Shown here: positions 1 through 5,093 of the stretch, piece after piece
Layout of the letters: every line of letters begins with the position of its first letter
Numbering within the stretch: the stretch's first letter is position 1
Source of the DNA: Caldilineaceae bacterium
GTDB lineage: Bacteria > Chloroflexota > Anaerolineae > Caldilineales > Caldilineaceae
Assembly (NCBI GenBank): GCA_015494005.1
Contig: WGCB01000470.1
Coordinates: 1-7,213 of the forward strand
DNA: 7,213 nt
Reading direction: 5' to 3'
Translations under genes and position numbers: made by a program
Notes under the pieces: generated by a model
Seen by the model: the letters and a program-made list of their open reading frames with translations, nothing else
What the model was told of the DNA's origin: nothing
Database searches by the model: none

Positions 1-389
1 ATCCGCCGGTACGAGGCAGGGCCGACCGCCAGGACGACGTAGCCCTCGGATACCAGCTCCCACAGGGCCTGGTGGGCCAGCAGGATGCTGAGCCAACGCG
101 CCAGGCGTTCCTGCCCGCTGCCGGGCCGTGGTGTGCCCGGCCGCAGGAGCCAGAGCAGGTGGAGGAGGGCCAGGAGAAGGGTCTGCAGATGGCCGAACTC
201 GTGCCAGTAGCTGAGGCGCCGTCGCTCCCTGTGGGGCAGGCCCTGGCGGATGAACAGGTTGACCACCGGCGGGTGGGGCAGGGAGACGGATCCCACCTTG
301 ACCAGGTGCCAGAAATCGTGCTCGATGACGATCTCACCGGGCAGCCCGTACCAGGAGCGGACTTTCATACTGGTTTCAGGTTCGGTCAT
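1..389 (-). CDS. Putative membrane-associated HExxH metallopeptidase-like protein, 3' part outside window
   Basis: The reading frame opens with ATG at 389-387 and stays open to base 1, giving 129 residues without a stop, so the C-terminus lies outside the window. An AGGAGG ribosome binding site about six bases upstream (near 395-401) fixes the start. Residues 62-70 read WHEFGHLQT, a HExxH motif at 63-67 of the kind that binds zinc in gluzincin and membrane peptidases. It is followed at once by a hydrophobic stretch (about 69-82, Leu-rich) and a second amphipathic segment with SILLAHQALWELVSEGYVVL (101-120). Glu111 or Glu115 there could be a third metal ligand. The N-terminal 60 residues look soluble and hydrophobic in patches. 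I do not recognise the family, and peptidase activity is inferred only from the motif and its placement. The gene lies 249 bases downstream of the acyltransferase-like gene on the same strand, beyond a hairpin, so it is probably a separate transcription unit. Confidence 0.72.
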   Translation of the reverse strand, partial: MTEPETSMKVRSWYGLPGEIVIEHDFWHLVKVGSVSLPHPPVVNLFIRQGLPHRERRRLSYWHEFGHLQTLLLALLHLLWLLRPGTPRPGSGQERLARWLSILLAHQALWELVSEGYVVLAVGPASYRR

Positions 390-514
390 GGGATTCCTCC
401 TCTGTTTCCCGGATGGGTGTCCGGCGTATGGGCGGTGTGCTGGTGGGCTCCCTGCTGGCATCCTTCGGCGGGCGACGGCTGGAAGCCGGAGGTTCAGCCC
501 GGTCACCGATCGCC

Positions 515-562
515 CTCCTGGGCAGACAAAGCAGACAAAATCATACTCCTGGGCAGACAAAG
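515..562 (-). repeat. Direct repeats of a 17-base TTTGTCTGCCC-type motif upstream of the HExxH gene
   Basis: CTCCTGGGCAGACAAAG occurs perfectly at 515-531 and again at 546-562 on the plus strand, with a third partial copy (GCAGACAAA) at 531-539. On the coding (minus) strand of the downstream HExxH gene the core reads TTTGTCTGC. A TATGAT sequence, a possible -10 box on the minus strand, sits at 545-540 between the two full copies, but no good -35 box was found. The arrangement suggests a promoter with flanking operator sites, or a short dispersed genomic repeat. No protein-coding feature explains it. Confidence 0.6.
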
Positions 563-564
563 AG

Positions 565-596
565 GCCTGGGCAAGTCTCTCGGAGCCTGCCCAGGC
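565..596 (-). terminator. Hairpin terminator candidate after the operon
   Basis: GCCTGGGCA (565-573) pairs with TGCCCAGGC (588-596). The 14-base loop contains a smaller CTC/GAG pairing. The structure begins about 43 bases past the stop of the acyltransferase-like gene when read on the minus strand. The tail beyond the stem is CTCTTTGTCT, which is only moderately U-rich, so termination may be inefficient or the hairpin may serve mainly as a 3' end stabiliser. Confidence 0.45.
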
Positions 597-638
597 TGGG
601 AAGAAGCGATCTGCGGTGCTCTGCTGCAGCGGGACCCT

Positions 639-1442
639 CTACAACAGGCCCAGGAGCCAGAGCAAGGGGATCAGGATGGCGAAGAGGGCCGGCTGGTGAA
701 GCAGGTAGATGGGCAGGGAGTGCTGGCCCATGCGCTGCAGAGCCTTCACCGGCCAGATGTGGGAGAGATCCGGTAGGTGGATGGTCCGTCCTTGGGCTCG
801 GTAGAGGGTGTTGCCGGCGAAGATCCCCAGCAGGACCACGCCGAACCAGGGGATCACCGGGAAGTAGTCCACGTAGACGTGGTTGGCCGGCTCGAAGCCC
901 AGCCAGACCAACCAGGGCAGGTCGAAAGTCTGGCGTTGGAGGAACTTCCCGCCGATGATGAGCGCCACGCCCAGCAGGGCATTGGCCCAGCGCCACCGCA
1001 GGAAGGGGTAGGCCAGCAGGATGGAGACCCCGATGAAGTGCAGGATGCCGAAACGGATGTAAAGATCCGGCCCCAGGGCGAAGTAGGTGCCCAGGGAAAT
1101 CACCAGCCCCCAGCCGAAGATGCGCAGCCCTCGCCGCACGAGCTTGCTCAGGTGGGTCCATCCTGGGACGCCCCGCTCCCGGGCCCGCTGGGCGGTGATG
1201 GCCAGTGAGACCCCCACCAACACGATGAAGGTGGAAGCCGTGACCCGCTGGAAATAGAACCAGAAGGGGTTGGTGAAGATGGTGTCCGTGATCTGGAAGA
1301 AGTAGAGATCGTAGACCAGGTGGTAGATCACCATCATCACGATGGCCACCCCGCGCAGAGCATCCACCTCCCAGAAACGGTCGGCTCGAGCCCGAGTAGC
1401 CAGTTTGGAGCGGAGAAACGTGATGGCTAGCGACGCGTTCAT
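639..1442 (-). CDS. DUF1624 / heparan-alpha-glucosaminide N-acetyltransferase-like multipass membrane protein
   Basis: A 267-residue polytopic membrane protein. Residues 22-48, containing RFWEVDALRGVAIVMMVIYH, match the N-terminal signature of the DUF1624/HGSNAT-catalytic family. These proteins are related to integral-membrane acyltransferases and are thought to transfer acetyl groups from cytosolic acetyl-CoA to sugars or glycans across the membrane. Other family-like blocks are FGILHFIGVSILLAYPF (131-147), DYFPVIPWFGVVLLGIF (192-208) and HSLPIYLLHQP (241-251). About seven hydrophobic segments are visible, ending in a Leu-rich C-terminal helix. Its ATG (1442-1440) overlaps the TGA of the upstream DUF3105 gene as ATGA, implying translational coupling, and the only SD-like sequence is a weak AGGG about 14 bases upstream. 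An in-frame extension further upstream exists but would run deep into the DUF3105 gene and has no membrane-protein character. The acceptor substrate is unknown. The family call is confident; the enzymatic activity is inference. Confidence 0.85.
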   Translation of the reverse strand: MNASLAITFLRSKLATRARADRFWEVDALRGVAIVMMVIYHLVYDLYFFQITDTIFTNPFWFYFQRVTASTFIVLVGVSLAITAQRARERGVPGWTHLSKLVRRGLRIFGWGLVISLGTYFALGPDLYIRFGILHFIGVSILLAYPFLRWRWANALLGVALIIGGKFLQRQTFDLPWLVWLGFEPANHVYVDYFPVIPWFGVVLLGIFAGNTLYRAQGRTIHLPDLSHIWPVKALQRMGQHSLPIYLLHQPALFAILIPLLWLLGLL

Positions 1443-2158
1443 TGGTGGTGATCGATCCCTTCGTAGCGCTCGATGAAGGCCCGAATGCGGTCTGCATCGA
1501 ATTCGTCGAACTTGTCGATACGCTGCCAGGCCGTCAACGCGATGCGGGCGCCCATGTCCTGGTGAAGAGGCTGGCTGCCGTTGATGGTCCACGTGGGATC
1601 GTTCTGAAGCAGCAGCACGTGCTGGCCATCATCCACGTAGGGCTGGACCACCTCCTCCAGCTGCGCGAAGAGCTCCGGACAGCCGTCGTCGCACTGGTAG
1701 TAGACGGCCACGCCCCCATCCTCCAGGTTGTGCAGGACCTGCTCGTAGCGCTGGGGCGCTCGGTAGACGCCCCAGTTCACGATGCCGCCGTAGTGGGGGC
1801 CGGAGGTGGGGGGCGTGGTGTTGTACTGGATGGGCGATGGGTTGCCCGAGGCGATGTGGGCGTTGCCCTGGGTGGCCACTCGCTGTTCGGAGCCCACTGG
1901 CTGCTGGCTGCGGATGTTCAGGAAGATCAGCCAGCCCACCAGCAGCACGATGGCCGTGGCCCCACCGATGAGCATCAGGTTGGTGTTGCGCCGTCGCCGG
2001 GCGGCCATGGCCCGGAGCTCCTCCCGGCTGGGACGGGCGGTGCTGCTCCGGGTCTGGCGTTTTGCCTTGGGCTTGGCCCCGGTCCCGGTCTTGGCCTTGG
2101 TTTTGCTCCTGGCTTTCGTTTTGGTTTTCGCTGCTCGTGCGGTCTTCGCTTTGGCCAT
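1439..2158 (-). CDS. DUF3105 family single-pass membrane protein
   Basis: 239 residues. The first 45 are extremely Lys/Ala/Thr-rich (KTKTKARSKTKAK and similar) and should be cytoplasmic. An Arg cluster (RRRR, 54-57) precedes one transmembrane helix (about 60-81), which places the remainder outside the membrane. The exported part shows the DUF3105 hallmarks: NAHIASGNPSPIQYNTTPPTSGPHY (99-123), NWGVY (128-132) and VLHNLEDGGVAVYY (141-154). The family has no established function. In most members I recall, the third block reads HNLEHGG; here the second histidine is Asp147. Cys156 and Cys160 follow closely and could form a disulfide. The start is supported by AAGGAG about ten bases upstream (near 2168-2173). 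The stop overlaps the start of the DUF1624-like gene. The gene lies 118 bases after lgt on the same strand, most likely in the same operon. Confidence 0.88.
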   Translation of the reverse strand: MAKAKTARAAKTKTKARSKTKAKTGTGAKPKAKRQTRSSTARPSREELRAMAARRRRNTNLMLIGGATAIVLLVGWLIFLNIRSQQPVGSEQRVATQGNAHIASGNPSPIQYNTTPPTSGPHYGGIVNWGVYRAPQRYEQVLHNLEDGGVAVYYQCDDGCPELFAQLEEVVQPYVDDGQHVLLLQNDPTWTINGSQPLHQDMGARIALTAWQRIDKFDEFDADRIRAFIERYEGIDHHQ

Positions 2159-2178
2159 GGGATGATCGCTCCTTGTCG

Positions 2179-2192
2179 CCGCCGATCGGCGG
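2179..2192. repeat. 14-base perfect palindrome in the lgt-DUF3105 gap
   Basis: CCGCCGATCGGCGG is a perfect palindrome about 20 bases upstream of the DUF3105 start and just upstream of its ribosome binding site. On the coding strand it is preceded by CGATTTTTCC. It could be a dyad operator, or a short hairpin that affects translation or RNA processing between the two operon genes. The T-run lies on the wrong side for a terminator of lgt. The symmetry is certain; a function is not shown. Confidence 0.4.
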
Positions 2193-2276
2193 GAAAAATC
2201 GATACGTTTCAGGGTGTGGGATACGCCGGATGTCTCGACCGGGCATCTCCCCAGGTCGGTCTACCATACCCCATTC

Positions 2277-3209
2277 TCAGGGGGACGTCAACGGCTGGGC
2301 AAACTTTGCCTTGACCGGGACATCCAGGGTCTCCTCTGGGTGTTCTTCCGGGCGCCAGTTCCGGTGTCGTAGGATCAGGCCCACAACGCCGATGGCGATG
2401 CCGATGAGGGCGAACCACTGGGCTGTGGCCAGGGCGCCGATGGTCCAGGCATCCGGCCGGAACCATTCCACCCAGAAGCGGCCCGCGGGGTAGGCGATCA
2501 GGTACATGAGGGCCGCATCCCCCCGGCGCAGCCGATGGCCAAAGCGCCAGAGCACGAAGGTCAACAGGCCGAACATGAGCAGATTCCACCCGGCTTCGTA
2601 GAAGAACGTGGGGTGGAAGCCATTGTTGGCGTACCAGGCCAGGGTCTCCGGTGTGAGGTTGGCGGCGCCACAGCTCTGGATGCCCTCGGGCAGGTTGAAG
2701 GGCTCCAGACAAGGATAACGGGGGTTGATGTGGAAGGCCCAGGGCAGCTGCGTGGGCGGTCCATAGAGCTCCTGGTTGACGAAGTTGCCCATGCGGCCGA
2801 TAGCCTGGGCCAGGAGCACGTTGGGGGCGATGAAGTCCAGGTACTTGAGGAAGTTGAGACGATGATACCAGGTGTAGCCCACGATGGCGATCAGGCCGCC
2901 GATCAGGCCGCCGTAGATCCCCAGGCCCCGGAAACCCCCGTTCCAAAAGTTGATGGCCTCGATGGGGTTCTCCCGGTAGTAGGACCAGCCGCCACCGTCT
3001 GCGGGGGAGCTGAAGACGTGGTAGGCCCGGGCGCCGATGATGCCCAGCACCAGGGTCCAGGCCAGTAGATTCCAGATGTGATCTGGGTTCTCACCGGCCC
3101 GCTGAGCTCGCCGGGCGGAAAGCCAGGCAGCGATGAAAGCGCCTCCCACGATGAAAAGTCCGTACCACTGCAGGGCGAAAGGGCCGAACTCGAAGATGGT
3201 CGGGTTCAT
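2277..3209 (-). CDS. lgt: Prolipoprotein diacylglyceryl transferase (Lgt)
   Basis: Lgt transfers diacylglycerol from phosphatidylglycerol to the lipobox cysteine of prelipoproteins, the first step of lipoprotein maturation at the inner membrane. The 310-residue protein has the family layout: an N-terminal helix with ALQWYGLFIVGG (12-23), GARAYHVF (59-66), GGFRGLGIYGGLIGG (91-105), the Lgt signature GRMGNFVNQELYG (138-150), HPTFFYEAGWN (199-209) and AGRFWVEWFRPDAW (242-255). Arg139 and Arg244 correspond to the essential arginines of the E. coli enzyme (R143 and R239). Where E. coli has the HGG histidine (H103), this protein has Tyr99. It is slightly longer than E. coli Lgt, with a loop at about 160-195 containing Cys167 and Cys180 and a charged C-terminal tail (from about 282). 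I chose the ATG at 3209-3207, ten bases after AAGGAG. A TTG at 3215 is only four bases from that site. It lies 110 bases after the small membrane-protein gene. Confidence 0.96.
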   Translation of the reverse strand: MNPTIFEFGPFALQWYGLFIVGGAFIAAWLSARRAQRAGENPDHIWNLLAWTLVLGIIGARAYHVFSSPADGGGWSYYRENPIEAINFWNGGFRGLGIYGGLIGGLIAIVGYTWYHRLNFLKYLDFIAPNVLLAQAIGRMGNFVNQELYGPPTQLPWAFHINPRYPCLEPFNLPEGIQSCGAANLTPETLAWYANNGFHPTFFYEAGWNLLMFGLLTFVLWRFGHRLRRGDAALMYLIAYPAGRFWVEWFRPDAWTIGALATAQWFALIGIAIGVVGLILRHRNWRPEEHPEETLDVPVKAKFAQPLTSP

Positions 3210-3319
3210 AGACAATTTGCTCCTTACCAGAAGTTTTCACGAAAGAAATGCAGTCCACGCCGATTTCCGTCCGGGCCAGTACCCTCCCGGTGCCTGGCCT
3301 GGCTAGTCTGCTGCTACGT

Positions 3320-3559
3320 TTAGAGCGGATGGCGGTTGGCGTAGAACAGGCCGACCAGATAGCCCAGGGCGCCCCCGCCGGCGGCCACCGCCCAGTGCAA
3401 GGGGTGAGGGCGCACGTAGAAAGCCACCTCCGCGGCGATGAAGCCCAGCAGGAAGCCAAAGACCAGGCCTCCCAGGGCGGGCAGGGGCAGCAGCTCGAAA
3501 TGGTTGCGCAGTTCCGTGGCAGAGGAGGTCACGCTCTTCACCTTGCGAATTTTCGCCAT
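3320..3559 (-). CDS. Small two-helix membrane protein of unknown function
   Basis: A 79-residue protein starting MAKIRKVKSV. It has a short basic N-terminus (residues 1-20), then two predicted transmembrane helices: GGLVFGFLLGFIAAEVAFYV (about 30-49) and WAVAAGGGALGYLVGLFYA (about 56-74). They are joined by a short RPHPLH turn. The Gly-rich helices (GxxxG-type spacing) suggest tight helix packing. The ATG at 3559-3557 is preceded by GGGAGACAGGAAGG, which supplies a ribosome binding site. An in-frame upstream ATG (3661) would add 34 residues of poor coding character and would place the start on the promoter side of the leader repeats. I do not recognise the family. As the first gene after the TATAAT promoter and 110 bases before lgt, it probably heads the operon. 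A role linked to lipoprotein processing is only a guess from position. Confidence 0.75.
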   Translation of the reverse strand: MAKIRKVKSVTSSATELRNHFELLPLPALGGLVFGFLLGFIAAEVAFYVRPHPLHWAVAAGGGALGYLVGLFYANRHPL

Positions 3560-3597
3560 CCTTCCTGTCTCCCGATTCTCTGGATTTTCTGGTCGCG

Positions 3598-3637
3598 TTC
3601 TTGGACAAACATTCTTGGACAAACTTCTTGGATAAAC
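3598..3637 (-). repeat. Three tandem 13-base repeats in the operon leader
   Basis: TTCTTGGACAAAC occurs at 3598-3610 and 3612-3624, and with one substitution (TTCTTGGATAAAC) at 3625-3637. The copies are separated by one base and zero bases. On the transcribed (minus) strand each unit reads GTTTGTCCAAGAA. The array lies between the TATAAT box and the ribosome binding site of the 79-residue gene, so it would be in the 5' untranslated RNA if that promoter is used. It resembles, through TTTGTC followed by a purine-ended core, the repeat upstream of the HExxH gene at 515-562. Confidence 0.75.
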
Positions 3638-3670
3638 GTAGTGCAGGGGCGGGGGATGCAACTGCTAGGC

Positions 3671-3699
3671 ATTATACATTTTCGGTCCGGGAAACGGAC
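3671..3699 (-). promoter_or_regulatory. Probable promoter of the small-membrane-protein/lgt operon
   Basis: A perfect -10 hexamer, TATAAT, lies on the minus strand at 3676-3671, within a locally AT-rich patch (AAAATGTATAAT) in GC-rich DNA. The -35 region 17 bases upstream (GTCCGT at 3699-3694) is poor, so an activator or alternative contacts may be needed. Transcription would begin near 3664, giving a leader of about 105 bases that carries the tandem repeats. No other good promoter was seen before the genes to the left. Confidence 0.5.
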
Positions 3700-3828
3700 G
3701 GCGAAGCCTACCAAGCAGACGGAATGCCCCCCAGCAGACTGGTTTTGTACAGGATTTGCGCGTCTGGCCGAGGATTTGAGACAGCGGCCGGGTCCAGGGG
3801 AGCTGATCCCGCCCCGCGCCGGGCCCGG

Positions 3829-3881
3829 AAGGCAAAACGCCGGACCTCGCCGCCCGAGTGCATTCGGCGACGAGATCCGGC
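3829..3881 (-). terminator. Rho-independent terminator of the lipoprotein gene
   Basis: On the minus strand a 16-base arm (3881-3866) pairs with 3854-3839 across an 11-base loop. Only two positions are G-U pairs rather than Watson-Crick in the RNA. The stem is very GC-rich and is followed by GTTTTGCCTT (3838-3829). It starts 22 bases after the lipoprotein stop codon. The long stem, position and U-tract make this the clearest terminator in the window. Confidence 0.82.
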
Positions 3882-3903
3882 AGGGAGCCTTGCAGGGAGC
3901 GTC

Positions 3904-4863
3904 CTATTTCTTGATGCTCACATCCTCGTACATGATGTGCAGGAAGGGCTGCTCCTGGCCGTTGGGCAGGATGAAGCCCGTGGGGACCGGCTCCGGCATG
4001 GGGCCATCCGGGGTGACGATCACGGGCGGCAGGATCAGGTGCATGTGGATGCGGCTGTTGTCCGCCTCCCCGTTGAAGACGAGCTGGTAGTCGTCGTTGC
4101 GGACCCGGTTGGTGATCATGCCGTGGACCAGACGGTTGGAGGCCACCACTTCACCGTCCACGGTCAGCTCCGCCACGCCCCAGAAGGCCACGTAGGAGTA
4201 GACTTCCGGCATGAGTCGGGTGCCGATGCCGGTGCCACCGTGCTGGATGATGTTCGTGGCCACCCCGCCGAAGAAGGCGTGCACAGGGCCCTTGGGAAGC
4301 ACCTTCAGGAGCCTCACCCGATATTCTTTGCCGTTGGGGCCGGTGAAGACGGCCAGGAAGGCGGCCTTGTCCTTGGTGCTGGGGCCATCGATCAGGGTGA
4401 CATCCTTCACTTTGAGCTTGAAGGCGCCGCTGATCTGGGCATAGCTGTCCGAGAAGGGGGTGGGGCCGGCCGTGGTGGTGTAGGCCGTGCCGTCCTCATT
4501 GGTCAGGCGGGCCTCCAGCGGCACGCCCACATCCGCGTCGAACCCCAGAGGCATGTCCGGCGTACCGAAGACCGCAGGATCCAGGCGCCGGGGTCCAGGC
4601 AGGATCCAGCGTACGTCCGGGCCAGAGGACTGGGCCTTCACTTTGACAGGGCCACCCGCCAGCAGGCCCGGCTCGAAGGCCCGGGCGCTGTTCGCGGAGT
4701 TCGGTGCCGCGTCCGCGGCGGCCAGGGTGTTGGCCGTGGGCTCCAGGGCCACCGTCCCCAGGGACGGGCCGGCGATGGCGGACAGGGGCGCCACGCCCGA
4801 GGCGCAAGCGCTCAGGAAAAGGGCGCCGATCACGAATATCAACAACGTTTTGCTGCTCCTCAT
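3904..4863 (-). CDS. Predicted lipoprotein of unknown family
   Basis: 319 residues. The N-terminus MRSSKTLLIFVIGALFLSAC is a lipoprotein signal peptide with lipobox LSAC, so Cys20 should be diacylated by Lgt and cleaved by signal peptidase II. A Pro/Ala/Ser-rich linker (about 21-100) precedes a domain rich in predicted beta strands (about 140-319). Distinct segments are KGPVHAFFGGVATNIIQHGG (191-210), VYSYVAFWGVAELTVDGEVV (221-240) and HMHLILPP (273-280). Several histidines (207, 247, 273, 275, 309) might bind metal, but I recognise no known motif. The ATG at 4863-4861 lies seven bases after AGGAG. The ATG at 4869 is only one base from it. The gene has its own terminator and probably its own promoter, so it is not part of the lgt operon although it is a plausible Lgt substrate. 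The IS5 element inserted 162 bases upstream. Confidence 0.85.
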   Translation of the reverse strand: MRSSKTLLIFVIGALFLSACASGVAPLSAIAGPSLGTVALEPTANTLAAADAAPNSANSARAFEPGLLAGGPVKVKAQSSGPDVRWILPGPRRLDPAVFGTPDMPLGFDADVGVPLEARLTNEDGTAYTTTAGPTPFSDSYAQISGAFKLKVKDVTLIDGPSTKDKAAFLAVFTGPNGKEYRVRLLKVLPKGPVHAFFGGVATNIIQHGGTGIGTRLMPEVYSYVAFWGVAELTVDGEVVASNRLVHGMITNRVRNDDYQLVFNGEADNSRIHMHLILPPVIVTPDGPMPEPVPTGFILPNGQEQPFLHIMYEDVSIKK

Positions 4864-4916
4864 CGTCATTCTCCTCTCTTTCGATCGTGCAGGTGCATTG
4901 GTGTGCAGGTGGGTTG

Positions 4917-4969
4917 GTAGCTCGGGGCTACAAACTGGGGTGGTATCTGAGGTTCCCGGGAGAGATACC
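4917..4969 (-). promoter_or_regulatory. Two inverted repeats in the lipoprotein 5' region
   Basis: GGTATCT (4942-4948) is exactly inverted as AGATACC (4963-4969), with CCCGGG in the spacer. GTAGC (4917-4921) is inverted as GCTAC (4927-4931). Both lie 54-106 bases upstream of the lipoprotein start and within its predicted leader. The first is spaced like an operator dyad. Alternatively the pair forms two small hairpins in the 5' untranslated RNA. I do not recognise any riboswitch class. Confidence 0.35.
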
Positions 4970-4978
4970 CTGTCCTCT

Positions 4979-5005
4979 GGTATAGCCCTCGACCGGCTCT
5001 GTCTA
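4979..5005 (-). promoter_or_regulatory. Weak promoter candidate for the lipoprotein gene
   Basis: On the minus strand TAGACA (5005-5000, five of six to the -35 consensus) is followed after 15 bases by TATACC (4984-4979). The spacer is short. A GTAAG/CTTAC inverted repeat (5007-5020) abuts the -35 side. Transcription would start near 4972, putting the inverted repeats at 4917-4969 in the leader. The IS5 insertion at 5025 spares this promoter. Confidence 0.3.
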
Positions 5006-5024
5006 TGTAAGAGCACTTACGCTA

Positions 5025-5041
5025 GAGCCTGTTATGAACTT
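5025..5041 (+). repeat. Left terminal inverted repeat of the IS5 element
   Basis: GAGCCTGTTATGAACTT is the outer left end, preceded by the TA target duplication at 5023-5024. It differs from the right end at two positions. Confidence 0.88.
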
Positions 5042-5048
5042 GGCCGTC

Positions 5049-5076
5049 TTTTCATATAGTAATCATATACTATTAT
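5049..5076 (+). promoter_or_regulatory. Transposase promoter with overlapping inverted repeat
   Basis: TTTTCA (5049-5054) and TATTAT (5071-5076), 16 bases apart, form a plausible promoter in the AT-rich left end of the IS. ATAGTA (5056-5061) and TACTAT (5068-5073) are inverted around the spacer and overlap the -10 box, a layout that could allow repression. No strong ribosome binding site is visible before the transposase ATG at 5094, which fits the low expression typical of IS elements. Confidence 0.4.
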
Positions 5077-5093
5077 GGTAAGTTGAATGTCAT

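Larger units (their letters stand above)
3560..3903. other. Gene-free interval between lipoprotein gene and lgt operon
   Basis: No coding region is convincing here. From right to left on the minus strand it holds the lipoprotein terminator (3829-3881), about 130 bases with no clear signal apart from two GCAGAC hexamers (3715-3720 and 3734-3739), a TATAAT box (3671-3676), a leader of about 100 bases with three tandem repeats (3598-3637), and the ribosome binding site of the small membrane-protein gene. The interval therefore separates two transcription units reading in the same direction. Confidence 0.6.

Noticed and set aside
515..562. CRISPR array
   Set aside because: Only two full copies, 31 bases apart start to start, with a spacer that itself contains part of the repeat. 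There are no cas genes and no further units.
72..776. Plus-strand open frame over the left-edge gene
   Set aside because: The minus strand here encodes the HExxH protein with an AGGAGG site. The plus-strand translation crosses the hairpin and repeats and has no domain.
541..1497. Second minus-strand open frame overlapping the DUF1624-like gene
   Set aside because: It is out of frame with the recognisable membrane protein, and the translation is Pro/Arg/Gly-rich without domains. A GC-rich shadow.
2193..2276. Terminator for lgt
   Set aside because: Only short CCCC/GGGG and GACCG/CGGTC pairings occur, without a U-run in the right place. Read-through into the DUF3105 gene is more likely.
1442..2314. 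Plus-strand open frame opposite the DUF3105 gene
   Set aside because: It has no ribosome binding site or recognisable domain. Its repetitive Gly/Leu/Phe C-terminus is just the reverse of the Lys-rich tail codons.
3560..3661. N-terminal extension of the 79-residue protein to an ATG at 3661
   Set aside because: The added 34 residues are encoded by the tandem repeats and leader, have no membrane or domain character, and ignore the better-placed ribosome binding site before 3559.
3601..4920. Long plus-strand open frame of about 439 codons opposite the lipoprotein gene
   Set aside because: It is antisense to a gene with a clear lipobox, ribosome binding site and terminator. Its protein is low-complexity Gly/His/Asp/Arg-rich, typical of the opposite strand of GC-rich coding DNA.
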